The position numbers and the translations under genes are program-made. Below are positions 11,525 through 24,500 of a stretch of 64,000 nt of DNA, piece by piece (the first letter of the stretch is position 1; each line of letters begins with the position of its first letter). Location: assembly GCA_015499995.1 (NCBI GenBank), contig JADNRV010000056.1, positions 1 through 64,000 of the forward strand, in the 5' to 3' direction. Source of the stretch: Flammula alnicola (lineage: Eukaryota > Basidiomycota > Agaricomycetes > Agaricales > Strophariaceae). Below the pieces are notes generated by a model, which saw nothing but the letters and a program-made list of their open reading frames with translations, had not been told where the DNA came from and did no database searches.

Positions 11525-13909
11525 TGCAGTTGGACAATGATTTGACAATGATGGGCATTAGGCACGAAGCGCACGATTGAGCCGCGTAGCGTTTCTTCTC
11601 GAATGCGACGCAAGTGTTGTGACAAGCGGAGTCACACACTGTGCCTCCAGCAAAACACCTGCTCGTCTTGTTTTGTCCACTCCTTCCAAATTCGCCATAT
11701 CAAGGCTGTGCGATCTTGTGCGATACGCCTTCGCCCTAGTCATGCTGTCTTTTCAGAATGAAGCCAACGCGCTCATGGACAAATAAAGATCTCGGTTCAC
11801 AGGGGTTCGTATTCGCCGGTTCGCCGTCGTCAGTCGCCCGAGCCTCCACATTTCCTGTTTTCTTTGCCACTTCAATTCCTTGTCCTACTTGGACTCGCTG
11901 CTTTGTTCTTGCTCATGATTGGCCATTGACGAAGAACATGTTCAATCTGGGGCATTTGTACTCTCCGACTTGTAATTCTTGAGTCTTTGTTGCGAGTTGT
12001 GGAAGGTTGTTGCCTTTAAGTTTCTACGCCGCTTTGATCTTTATCAAGAGACCCAATCGGGAATTCGCCAAAGCGCGTCCACCCCGCCAAACACGCACAA
12101 TTCGACGCCCTGTTCTATAAATTCGCGACTCCTGGTCCTATTCCCCCATCGTCTCTTTTCTTATCACCACCATCACCACCACGCCCAAGTCGAGATGATC
12201 ACCCATTTTCTCCAAGGCCCTGTCTTTCAATATGGACTTGCGCCCTTCATACTCTCTTACCTTCTTGCGCCACTCATGAAGCCGCCACTGCTCCTGTAGG
12301 GCACAGCAAACCTCGGCCAACCAGCCCCAAAATCTCTGAACACCAGGCTGACCGGAGGCATCCAAAGTAAGTAGGATTCATTCAAGGAGCTTTCAGCCAG
12401 TGCGCGTCTCGTCGACCACAGCCGGCGACACAAGGGTTGGTGGTGTCCCAGTGCAAAGTGATGGGGCTGCTCAGACAGCGACTGAGGGCCCGGCGGCACA
12501 GCTGGATCTTATCCCACAGGCCGGGGTCTCTGTGGCGGCGAGGGCTTCCGAAAGGGACGATCTCTCAATGCTGTGGATTCCTTACCCGGCGAGCGCGGCT
12601 ACTTGGGGTCAGAGTGCATGCCGTAGTTCGTACTCTGAGGGATCCCCCTCGTGGTGCCCCACTGTGCTGATTGTGAATTGAATGAGTTCTAGTCGGCGAG
12701 CGATGTCTTTGGATAGGTGCGTTGGTTCTATCTTTTCTGTGCGGGAATTGTTCTCAACGTGCTCTTTCTTCAGCCCCAGGTGATTGAGTCATTGACAGGA
12801 CAAACGATGAAGAAGTGGCATTTCGGTTTTGCTTCGATCTTTCTTGGGGTGTTGTCTGACCCGTTCGATCTAGCATCTCTTCAATCGCGAGTTGTCCACT
12901 TGACCTCACTGCCAAACATCGGGGTATTCTTTTCAGGCATTGTTATTACTCCAGTGAACATTAACATGACCATCACTCCACTAGTCTTAATCGTTCCATT
13001 CGCAACAACCATTCAGTTGCAAGAACTAGGCACCTTTTCAAATGCGGTGAGTGGCTCATTTATTGTTATCGTAATGTGATTCGACTGACACACAGTAGGG
13101 TGTCAAGTCCGCGACGACTGTCAGCCATCGTTGACCACGTATAACGAACACTCCAAACATTCGATGTTCGCTGAAGAATGACCATAATACACGTACACAA
13201 CCCCACCGTACGCGTCTATCCCTCCGTCAGGAATGCGCAAACCAATATTGACTAATGCACCATTCGAATAGGCTGTGCAAGAACCTCTCCTTTCTCTTTC
13301 TTCTTTTTTCTCTGTATCCGAACATCTTTTTCAACGACAATTTCCCAATAAAACGTCATATTATTATTCTTTCTTTATGCCTAACAGTATTGCCGTATAT
13401 TCGTTTATGCAACTCATATCCCATTATGGATCGTAGACGTAGGAACGATAATATGCAATCATCCTGTTATGAGTACACGAGAAAGTTGGTTATTCTCGTC
13501 ATATTCGCGCTCTTGCATAACTGCGTGACTATCTCAAATATCCGATAATTATCTGGATGAAGAATATACACTGGTATATTATAATGAACGAGTTGCAGAG
13601 ACCCCGATCCATCGAATGTAATGACGAAACACGTACTGGAGCTCTCAGAGCTCGACCTTTCATGTGCTTCCTCGACTCCAAGACAGATAATGACTCCTCC
13701 TCCATCGCCTCTACCGCGCCAGACCCGTAGATAGCTATACGGACTTTTATGCATGCGATAATATACAATGGCAATGCTACGACAAATACAAATACAGGAA
13801 AGCAGAAAGCACAATCCGATTCCATCCAAAGCAAACGAGAAGGCGATAGAAATTGGATCTCAAGGAAAGTCACGGCCGCTGCACGCACATATGCATCGAC
13901 GCATCAGGT
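11525..13909. other. Gene-poor stretch, no supported gene
   Basis: Several open frames lie here (for example 12400-12681, 12717-13079 and 13255-13548 plus). One, 12717-13079, is hydrophobic, but I recognise no domain and find no convincing exon set. A His-codon-rich run (CACCACCATCACCACCAC type) sits near 12163-12182. Codon-level order is poor. It may contain a decayed gene or long untranslated DNA. Confidence 0.4.
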
Positions 13910-16202
13910 TCATGTCCGTCGTCTCTTGACGTCTCCGCCATCTGTCATCTCCAAAGTGCCCAAGATGCTTCTCCCATTACCACCTGACCCAGAACCAGGA
14001 GCAGCTTGCTGAAGACCCATCCCCGGGCGCCCGCCTCTGAAATTTGAGTTTGAGCCGGATGACCTAGCGATAAGGAATGATCAAGAATCCGTCAGTTACA
14101 TGAGTTAAAATTAAAAATAGTGCGGATGATTTACCCCAGGGCTTCTGCAGGCCTTTTCACGCCTGCCACAGAACTCGACATGGCAGGAGCAGCGTTGCCT
14201 CCTGGTTGTAATGGATTCTGCAAAAAAAAAAAGAAGTTCAACGTGTCGACCTCAAGCTGGGAGTGAAAGATGTTGAATACACGTACACATGAGACGGGAA
14301 ATTAAAACTACCCATGGATGACAGAGTCGGAGCGCGTTTCACAGCATCTCCGGCTGCCGTTGTCGTTGTCATAGTCGATGTGCCTTGCTGAATATTCTGC
14401 TGTGCTGGGGCCTGGTTCTGATTGTGTTTCTGGTTCATGTATCGCTGGTGGTTCTGCTGGACGAGAGACGTCGTTCTTAGTTGGGGAGGCTGTGGGGGAG
14501 GACGCATGCTTGATGAAGATGCTGATGAAGTACCGTTCGGCCGTGATTGGTTTTGTGGAAGGTGTTTCGATAGCATTCCCGTTGCGAGACCAGAGTTAGG
14601 TGCTGTCGGCCTTGATTGCTTTGACGGGTTGTTGTCACTGCCATTGCCACTGTCAGCACTGTTTTCCGTACTGCTTGCTCCGAGCGCAGCAGCAATCAGC
14701 TCGTGGCGAGATTTCGCAGCATTCGAATCCTTAGAGCTTGGCGGAGTCGGCTTGGCTGTATTACTCGTACTACCAGACAGGGTATCGTCCCCATCGTCCG
14801 GCCGCTTCAAAAGGCCTTCTTCATGGTCTATCGGCCTGCCTATATCAGTATCCGCCACTATCGGTCGTCCCATATCGGAATCGCCAGCACCAATCGCTGG
14901 ACCCAGGTCTGCCATTGCGAGGAACGCATCATCGTCAGAGTTGAACCCAAAAGACTCATCTTCGTCATCTGGTTCAGGCTTTGCTTGAGCAGGCTGTGGT
15001 TTGGAGACTGCAGGCGGCGGGTGAGCTTCGGAGAAAGTGACTCGACGATCCGCTCTGTCTTGTTGTTGTGGCTGTGGTGGCATAACAAGACGCTGGGCTG
15101 GAGGATGGAGAGGCGTTGTGATAGGTGTATTAAGACCCGTCGACTGCTGGTTTGAATATGCTGGGCTCTTGTTTAGGGATTGATTGGCGGCGTTATATGC
15201 AGTAGAATTCGACCCAAGGCCCTTGCTTGAAGCATGCATTTCTGACCGCATATGTGGAGGTAGTGAGGTGGGTGCCTTTGCTTGATTTTGTTGCATAGAC
15301 GGACGTGTGGGTGTATTAGTATTGGTGTGGTTTGTGTGGCCAGGTCGAGGAGGGGCATAGTTTGCGGTTGATGTTGAGGAGCTAGTCGATGATATATCAG
15401 GCTTGACATCCTCGAATTCTGGTCGCCTATGAAGTTCATCCTTTTTGAGTTTTGTCTGGACACTTGCGTTAGATAGTTTATTTGTATAGGTAAGGTCACG
15501 TACTGGTTCAAATTTAATCTTGATAACTTCTGAGGTGTACGACTTGTCATATAGACAGTTGCCTAAAACGTTCCCAAAATTTCGCAATGCTCGTTTCAGG
15601 CCATCCGTCACGGCTTCTTTCTTACACTGAGGAGAACGTTAAAATTCGTAGAAATAAGGGATAGAATAATTATTCACCTTATCGAGGGCGGCCCCTTTAC
15701 TCTTGGAATTCTCCAGCATGCCATATCCAACATCTTCATGGAAGACACCATCCCTCAGCGTCACCCTCATGACAGCCGTAACTCCAACACTATATCTCCT
15801 CGTCTCCTCGCTGTAGTCCGCAAAGTCGGTCGTAAGGTTGACGATACTCGAGCTCCATCCGTTGAATCCAAAGACCTCGTTCGCCAAGTTGATAATCTTC
15901 CACCCCTCAACATAGGTCAACTTCGGGCCACCACCTGGACCTGGCCTCTGAGATATATATTCTGGGCCGAGTTTCTGATCTAATTTGACTTGTAACGTCG
16001 CTATCTTCCTCGATGTTTCTTCTGCTATCGAGTCATTGGCGAACGACTGCTGAGAGCCGAAGAAAGAAAACGATTGTTGAGCGTAGGGAGTCCCGTGCAT
16101 ATTGGGGTTGAAGGACATGGCTCCATGAGTTGCAATGGACGAATTAAAAGGGTTGTTCGGATGGTGTTGGTCGATTAAGTGCCCACTCAGCGCACCGGCC
16201 AT
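13910..16202 (-). CDS. DNA repair and recombination protein RAD52
   Basis: Recombination mediator that anneals ssDNA and loads Rad51. Five exons keep one frame: 16202-15678, 15626-15504, 15455-14289, 14217-14135 and 14063-13910, about 683 residues. The conserved N-terminal ring domain occupies about residues 60-215: [51 protein letters not shown] and [19 protein letters not shown], followed across the first intron by [19 protein letters not shown]. The second intron is only 48 nt and is in frame. The long C-terminal half is low complexity (Gln, Asn, Pro, Ser) with acidic patches and would carry Rad51/RPA contacts. The last residues are basic (VKRRRT). It is divergently arranged with YRA1. No lesion was seen. 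Confidence 0.95.
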
Positions 16203-16658
16203 AAATCAAGAAGTTTCTCGTTGGTTGAAGGTTCACTGGTGTGGAATTTGAAGATTGTAGATTTAAAAATGCTACTGTATCGAATCCTGGAGATCCTGGT
16301 GATGGAGCCACTGTAATCAAGAAACTGATAGGGTGTGGGGTCCTGATGGCTGAGCGAGCAAACTTGTTGACGACCCTCCTTCAAGTTCTGGGCACTGTTT
16401 GAGTACTTAGTAGTATGAGTTCAACTTTAAAGGAGTCAGGGAGTTCGCTGCCCAGCCGAATCATAGCAGTCACGGGACCGTGCCACTGCCAAGACTAGGC
16501 GAGCCGGATATCTCCGCAGTAAAATTTCCTTTTTGGTCAGTTTCCTGTCACTGCCTCGACCCTTAACAGCCTTCTTCCTTCTCTCCTCCATCTTTCTCTC
16601 CTCCATCTCCAGCCCCATCTCTTCTCCCATACCTCTTGCTTTTCTCATTAGTCTACAA
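16203..16658. promoter_or_regulatory. Divergent RAD52/YRA1 intergenic region
   Basis: 456 bp separate the two divergent start codons. A pyrimidine-rich tract (CTTCTCTCCTCCATCTTTCT type) precedes the YRA1 ATG, as in many highly expressed TATA-less fungal genes. No clear TATA or ACGCGT motif was seen. Confidence 0.5.
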
Positions 16659-17882
16659 ATGGCCTCGTTCAGGAATACCCACAGAAAGCCATATAGCGTG
16701 AGTTTGCTGGTTGTTGAACATGGCCGCAGAGGTTTATGCTAAGCGCCAATGTTGCGTCTAGCGTCCTACAACTCGAGCAGATGTGGACGGTCAGTGGTTA
16801 CATGACAAGGCCCCAACGGGTCCGAGAGGAAGGACCACTGCGATTCGTGGAGTGGCACCGCCAACTGGCCCTGCTGCCGGCATCAACAACAAGCTACTTG
16901 TCTCAAATTTGCATTACGAGATAACCCCGAAGGATCTCACTGTACGTCGCTCGCTTTTCTCAATCAGAACCTATTCTCTGTCCCGGGTTACACTAATAAC
17001 ACAAACTGACTCGATTCTCTCTTTTCATCCTTCGAATAGGCCGTGTTTGGACAAATAGGCACGCTCATTCGCGAGCCTTTACTTAGGGTACGACAAGCCA
17101 CCGAGTTTCACCTCCTATAAGAGAATCAAAGCCAATCTTCCGACCCCTCTCTACCCTCTTCACGCTGATACCCATTTTTGGCTTCAAATTTACCTCAACG
17201 AACGAACGAATGAACGATTGAATTCAACAGTACGACCGTAGCGGACGATCAAGCGGTTCAGCAATCATCTCCTTCGAAACGGCGGTCGAGGCAACACGCG
17301 CGAAGAAGCAATTCGATGGATATCTTGCCAAGGGTAACAATTTCTCCTCATCCCTCTCCCTTACACGACCGACCCTCTGCCACTTCATTATTGTTCCATA
17401 CCATTATCTTGTCTCTTGAATGTGATCATTGATGTCTTTGCATTCTCGAATAGGCCAGCCTATGTCGATCGCATACGACACGATGCCGCCTCGTGCACCT
17501 CGTGCGCCTGGCAGGGCAACAAGCGCCCCGACTACGACATCACTCCTCAATAGGATTGAGAAACCCCCTCTGGCTGAACGCCTGAGTGCGGACGACACAT
17601 CCGTGAAAGTTCCTTCTGGCCCGTATGTCCACCTTTCCTTCTGCTTCTTCTCTCAATGATTGACTGTCGTCTATAATAAATAGACGGGCATTCACAGGAG
17701 CCGTCCGCAATCGACCTGCTCGAGGCGGCAACGGCGCCCGACCTCCCAAGGGTCCCAAGAAACCCAAAACTGCTGAGGAGCTCGACAAGGAGCTCGATGC
17801 TTTCATGGGCGACGCGGAGACCGCCCCCGATGCCCTCGCGCCTACAACCAACGAAGCCACTCAAGATGTGGATATGGCTTAA
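16659..17882 (+). CDS. mRNA export adaptor YRA1/ALY (REF family)
   Basis: Nuclear RNA-binding adaptor of the TREX complex that hands mRNA to the export receptor Mex67. Six exons: 16659-16697, 16762-16941, 17040-17087, 17231-17333, 17454-17622 and 17684-17882, giving 245 residues. Seen in order: a short basic N-terminus with RPTTRADVDGQW and an Arg/Gly stretch, one RRM (NNKLLVSNLHYEITPKDL, then the RNP1 part GSAIISFET), a Pro/Arg/Ala-rich linker, an Arg/Gly patch (NRPARGGNGARPP), and the conserved C-terminal box AEELDKELDAFMGD typical of ALY/REF. Intron 3 is longer than average (143 nt). The ATG context ACAAATGGC is good. The gene converges with AIP1, with 339 bp between stops. Confidence 0.93.
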
Positions 17883-18221
17883 ACAAGTCGTTAGTGGCTC
17901 GATGTTTTTTGAAGGTTTAATAGTTTTGAGGGTTTTTTTGGTCTTCGCACCCTCTGGCGCTTTTTATATCATTACATCGCAACCCCTCTCATATATACTA
18001 TGTAAACAGTTTTTTTGGACCCTGCCGCACTGTACACCTTGTGTTTTTGATTAATTTATCTCCGATATATTCCAGCCTTGGCAAGCCATTGTGAGGGATA
18101 CAAGGCCGGGTGAAATCTGGTCGCGGTATACATGAATAATTTACAGTGGTAAGTATGCTTCGAGTTGCTGACTGTCCTATATGTCGCACTTGTCGGTGTT
18201 TCATCCCCACTTTCATCCACC

Positions 18222-20837
18222 TTATGCATGGAATGTGATGTCCCAAGCCCTGACACATCCATCAAAGCCGGACGACACCAACTTTCCGCCTTTGCCTCCA
18301 TCCAGCCAGAGCACGCCGTTCACGCCTCCAGGCCCTGCGTTCTTGATCGGTATGTTCTTCATCAACTTGGCCACACTCCAGATGTAAACGTGGGTATCCA
18401 GCGAGCCGGATGCACAGTGCGCTGAATCAGAGGTCCAAGACAGAGAGTTGATCCGGGCGGTGTGATGTGCCCATCGCGAGGTGACGAGCTATGTCAGACG
18501 GGCCAAGTCAGATTTCCGGTCAAGAGAGATGGATGGCATGATGCAATCTACCTTTCGTTCTTTGGCGTCGAAGAGAATAAGTTTGCCCGAAGACTGCATA
18601 TAATCATCAGTCGGACGTCATGAGTTATTAGGAAGCAAGAGTAACGCACATCGCCTGAAGCCAGGTATTTGCCATCTGGAGAGAAGGCTAGTGCTGATAC
18701 CACTCCTTGGTTACTCTCGAGGACAGCGATTTCTTTCAGGGTCTTGCCATCCCATTCATTAAAGTGCACTTTACGATCCTAAACAAGGGGCCAGGTTTAT
18801 AAGCTGTAATTCTGCGACCACCCGGATCAGTAGCTTATACATACCTCTCCGATTGCGATGAGAGATCCGGCGGCAGCAACTGCGCTAGGTTCGAATGACG
18901 GTTTCGTCTCAAAGACTTTCTGGTTCGAGCGGAATGCCTCGATTACACCGATTTCTGCAATGAAGACAGTTGAATCGCTCGCTACGGCGATAGACTTGGG
19001 TTGAGAAGTGGTAGCAGCCGACGCAGGCCTATAACAAATGCTCAATACAAAAAGTGAGACAAAAGAGAATAAGCCGGCACTTACAAGAAACTGAACCATC
19101 AGCTACAATTTCCCTGACGCGATCGTCAAACCCGACGGAATATACCTTGCCATCTGTGCTCGAAGTCGTCAAGCCAGAAACGTGGTTTGAGTGACCTTCT
19201 CCTTCTAGGCTTGTCGATTCAAGTTTCGACGGAGAGTAGGAGTAAACACGACCATCCGCAGTTCCGCGACAAATGTGTTGGAAGACGATGGTGCAATGGC
19301 AGTGACAGATTTTTGTGGAGCCTGATGTAGAAAGGAGGTTATTAGCTTTTACCAATGTTTGAATGTTCCGTAAGCACTCACGCTCAAAATACGAACTGGC
19401 TTATCACCCGTTCTAGGATCGAAAACGTTCAGGTCGCCTGACATCGAGAGCGACACCAAGTCAGATTGACCGCTCCACGTGTTGCCAACTTGTTGGTAGC
19501 TGACTCCAGAACCGACAGTCCAGGTGGTAACGGCCTTCTGAGTCTGAGCATCCCCTTCAATAGGCCAGACTTTAGGAACCAAAAAAATAAGAACATGAAA
19601 TTGGCCCTTACAAAGTTTTACTGTGCAATCCGCAGATGAAGTAAGGAGCGATTTGCTATCCGGACTCCAAGAGCAGGCCATCTACCCAAAATATTCAGGG
19701 CTGGAATAAGTGGGATTATGAACTTATTGACTGACGATGCTGCCTTTGTGTGGGCTGTCCGTGAATTCCGCCACTGTATCGCCCGTCTTTCCATCGTAGA
19801 GGAAGATCTTTGCATCAGATCCAACGCTGGCAAAGTGGTCTCCAGAAGGCGCATATTGTACATCTTGAACAAATTTCGTGTGCGTTTTGATTGTCTGCAC
19901 AACGATCTTAGAAATGGATATCAGGATATAAAGGTCTCAGTAACTCACCTTCTCATACTTGTACGGAGCGCCTGTATGGAAGATGATCAAAGCGTCATCT
20001 CCAGCAGTCGCTGCTCGGAACGGCCTCTGATGTCTTATGGAAACAGCGTTTATAGTCTACAGCGAATATGAACATCGTTATAAAATTGGATTCTCTGCAG
20101 GTTTGAAAATCTAACCTTGGAATGACCCAAAATTTCTCCAGTTGAAGATCCGCTATCCATCATGAAAGCATGGCCAAACCTAGTCTCACACATAAGTTCA
20201 GTACCATAATGGATATGAATCCTTCTCTGAAGACTGACTTCTCTTTGCCATCTCCTACGGCAATGATCCGTTTGCTCTCGCCATCCCATGAGAGATCATT
20301 CCTATAGCAAATTCGTGATATTTCTCAGATGACGAGGGAAGCACATACACCCGCCCCGAAATGACCTTGTACTCTCCTTTCAAAATTTGATCTTCTCCGA
20401 CGACATCCCATATTTTGACTGCATGAATCATAGGGAGGACTCAGCAAGGCATATTCATCACACAAAGGCCCAGAAAGATCGCGCATACCTTGTCCTGTTA
20501 CATCGGCAGAAGCACAATAATACCCGAAGGAGACAGGCGCGCCACGGTAGCATTCTGGATGTGGCCGGAGTAAGCAGTTGTGAGGCCTGGGTTCTATGTG
20601 TTCACTGTTAATGACGGCATCCTGCTGGTATACCCTAGCTCCTAACCTTCAGATCGCGTATCTACCATAAGATAAGGTCATTCCATCCGCATCAAAACCA
20701 GAAAGGGAGCAATTACCCACCAATACTGTCCTCCCGGACGTGTAGATGATCTTGTCTTTACCCGAGCTGAGCTTCGTAGAAACGCCCCGGGTAGTGACAG
20801 GATTAGGGGGATATAGTCCAGCTTTCTTATAAGACAT
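18222..20837 (-). CDS. Actin-interacting protein AIP1 (WDR1 family, WD40 repeats)
   Basis: Cofactor of cofilin that promotes actin filament disassembly and capping; two seven-bladed WD40 propellers. A dozen or so small exons on the minus strand run from ATG 20837 to TAA 18222. Recognisable pieces are the start MSYKKAGLYPPNPVTTRG, the motif VNDLSWDGESKRIIAVGDG, KFGHAFMMDSGSSTGEILGH, KFVQDVQYAPSGDHFASVGSD, WSPDSKSLLTSSADCTVKL, FVAG-TADGRVYSYSP, ALAFSPDGKYLASGD and the end GFDGCVRAWDITFHA. A base seems missing near 19264, where FVAGTADGRV changes frame (CC in the plus strand, CCC expected). Everything else is consistent with a live gene, so error is more likely than inactivation. Confidence 0.92.
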
Positions 20838-21515
20838 TGTCGATTATACGTTTGTGAGGTTCTCAAGGACGAGCTGCGTGTAGATGAAGAAAGATGATGC
20901 TGCGATCCAACTGCGATCGTTGAGGGGATTAGGGCCCTTGTTGCTGCGCGACGCGACGTTCAGGGGACTGGAAAAGGAAATTCACTCAAAGCGGTCGCTT
21001 TGCGGAGTACTTTTTGGCTATGATATCGATCAATACCACTTTAAATTAAATGAAGGAGCGAGAGGCGACGAGCTCATCATCGGTAGCACAAATTATAAAA
21101 AAAACGAAACTGAAAAAAAAAAATACTTGATTCGGGGTGTGATCATTACGTGTCGTGAAGAAAGAAAGAGAAAAGCAGCAAATTCCAAGGGAAATGAGTA
21201 GTAACGGAAAATGAGCAATGCACTAATGAAAAAAATGAAAGCAGAAACTTTAGGCGGGAGTTATTGTCTTTAAACGGAGACCGGAAAGTAGTGTACTATG
21301 TATGCAAACGAGAGGGATCAGGTATTCGACGATGTAGGATGTAAGAGAAAACTTCCACATTTTCCTCGATGAGATGAGATGAGATGAGATGAGAGAGAGA
21401 ACTAGATAGGTGGAAAGAGAGATTTTTCGGAATCGGAGGAATGAATAAGCGCGAAAGAGATCAGGGCTTTGAGTATTGCTCTGAAGAGAGGCTGGAGTGA
21501 GATTGCATCAATGCA
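20838..21515. other. Intergenic between AIP1 and the Rrm4-like gene
   Basis: No supported gene. It holds the AIP1 promoter and the 3' region of the next gene. A-rich runs occur near 21098-21123, and a GATGA/GAGA simple repeat lies at 21369-21400. Confidence 0.5.
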
Positions 21516-24500
21516 CTACTTGGTGATGCTGAGTGACAGAGCCTTCTCTTTGAGCACCGATGGGTAGCTGTTCATAAGATGCGCAATAGCACGAAGGTCT
21601 TCTTGATCCAAGAGAACGATTGTAATTTTTGGCTGCAAGGCAATTTTAACGTCATTGTCTACCAAGACAGAATTGTAAAAAAGACTTACCGCTCCTTTGA
21701 CACCCAACGACTTCACAACTTTGAACCTGTTCGCAATCACATCAGCGAAACCCTTGACAAGGGAGACTTGTTATAAGATCACATACAATTTCTCTCCTAC
21801 AGCTTGTTTCTGAGCCTGGGCAGGCTTATCTAACAGACCATCGATAAACGAATCTGTCGCTTGGACGATCAAAGGATCCGCCTTGGGCAACGGAAGACCA
21901 GTGGCAGAAGCAGACGTTGCCAGTCTAATGATCTCCGCAGCAGGCAGTCTAGCAAGCGAGGCAAGGGTATGCGTCGCCGATGTACTTGTACCACCAGGAG
22001 TAACTGGGGTAGGCGAAGCAGTAGCCGAAGGGCCTCGCGAGGAAAGTTCGGGTGTATGAGGCGAGCCTTCCACCTGAGGAGGCGAAATCTTCTTCGCCTG
22101 GGGCGTCACTGGCACTGGGGCAGGCGCCGACTTGGTAGACTGCGCATCCGCTTGCGTGCCACCCCGTTCGTCGCCGTCATCGCTGTCCAGCACCATCTTC
22201 GCATCCACTAACTTCGAGCGGAGGATCTCGGCGTTGAAGAGGCACATGGCCCGCTCACGCTTGGGAAGGCTCATGATCAGGTCGGTCAATTCGCCTTGAC
22301 GTGTTGATTCGAGTTTCGCCACAGCCGCAAACACTCGGTCTCGCTCGGACAGCGGTGGGACGGAGCCAGCTGGCGAGGAGGTGCGAGGCGGGGTCAACAA
22401 CGATGGGCTGACGGATACTGGGGTAGAAGGATGTTCAGGAGCACTTGCAGTGGCGTTGTTGTTATCGAGAAGCCGTGAATCTTGAGAGGCATTCTCCGAC
22501 ACAGGTCGCGATGGCGAGGCTTCTGGTGTCTCAGGTTTGGGCATCTTGGACTTGTAGTGCTCTATCTGGTCCTTCAATTTATCGGAATCGTCGAGATATT
22601 GCAGGACGTTGCTAAGTGAAAGACCAACGAGTGATTCGACAACGGCATCGACTCCCTGGTCGTTGACCTCGTCCAGCGCTTTCACACGGCGACTAAGTTC
22701 TCCTGTTAATACTTCCTTGCGCACCACAGGTGACAAGGTGGAGAGCGAGTTGTAGGTTAATGGCATGTTAAGGGTGCCGTTAAGAGCAGCCTGTGTAACC
22801 TGTCAGATACATTCAACCGCTACTAAAACGCGAACGAACCGTATAATAGCTTCCAGAACCCCTTCTCCCTCTTTCGGGTCGCTCGAAATGAGCTGGTTTA
22901 GGAGAAAGCGCAGGAGAGCCAAGTGCCTGCGAATAAGCTCGCGGGCTGTTCCATCCGCTGTAGCTCTCGCCAGCCTCACTTGCAGCAGGGCTGGTAGCAC
23001 CGCTTGAAGTCCGCCTTGGATGCCCGTTGTGCCCAAAGCGATGAGCCAGCTTCTCCTGCCTCAGTTGCTTTGGCTCGTGTAGGCGAACGACAATCTGTTT
23101 AGTACCCAAGATGGCCCCATTCATGACTCGGAGAGCCTCCGAAGCTGCAGGAATTTATTAACGCGGTAGAGATCTACTTGCTGGCGAATGACATTACCAT
23201 GTTCGGGTTGATGATAAGATACGAAACCGAATCCTCGGCTTTCTCCATTCTCATTCCGCATAACACGAGCACTATTCAGAACAGTCAGCACTGATGAGAT
23301 AAGAATAATTGATCATTCTTTACCTGACGATTTGACCAAACTATCGCGAAAACGAAAGTAAGTACGTAGTACAGAAATTGAAGAATTATTTTACCCGACT
23401 GAAATGTGCAAAAAGGCCATTCGAATCAATCTCAGGGCTTAGGTTCTGCGTAAATAAAATTAAAAAAGGTTTTATCAGCTCATGGACAAGTGAGTGGTAT
23501 TTGAGTGCGACGTACTTTACAAAACAGGTTGCATGGGTCGATGAGACCACTGTGGCTACCTGATCCAGGACCATTCTGAGGAGCAAGTTGGACTTGTTGT
23601 CCTGGGCCATGTATGAAAGGAGCAGGTGCCTGCACTGGAGATCGGACAGGCGAATACGGATTTTGTCGAGGAGGTGAATACTGCGGCGTCGGTTTCAGTA
23701 ATACACAACGAAAAGATGACGTCTGGACCGACCTGTGTTTGGAAGGGAGGGTACACTACGCCCGAAGGCACAAAGGAAGGCGCCGCAACATTGAACTCGG
23801 GCACAGTTGGCGCAACGCGCCTGGGCTGATACAACTGAACTGCGATGTTCTGGCCTTCAACTTCCGCACAATGCATCGCTTCCTCCGCCTGAATGGCATC
23901 TTCTTCATTCCAGAATTCGACCATGCCGATATCTGGGCCGAACTGGGTCTGGACGCGCGCTGACGCGAGAGCACCGAAAGGTCGGAAGAGGTCATACAGC
24001 TGGGAGTCGGTGTAGCCTGAAGGAAGCTGTTTCACAAGACGCGGCAAGGCTGACGGTGGAGGCAAAGGCGTGGGCGGGTTGGTTGGCGGGTACGGTGAAA
24101 GCACAAGAGGCACAGGAGTTGGCAGCTCGGGGATGTCACGCAATTGCAGGATCGCAAGGGCCTTTTCAGCTATGCATTTGGACAAGGAGTTAGCACTGGA
24201 GAGAGAAATACGCGAGATTGCGGAAGCACTGCCTCACCTTTCTCGAGAAACCTGAATTCAATGATGCCGGAAAGTAAATTGGGAGAACCGTCGCGTTGGA
24301 TCTTGGGTCTGAACGGAGCGCAGCTAACAAAGGCTGTAGCGAGGTTTTCGTCGGAGACATATGGAGGGAGGTTGGTAATGTATAAAACAGGTTCATGGAG
24401 GTAAGGGTGTGGCCGTGGGCCCAACTCTTGGTACTGTTGATTGTAGCTGGGATCCATCTTGATTACTGATTTTGTGAATAAGAGAGAAGTAAAAGAAATA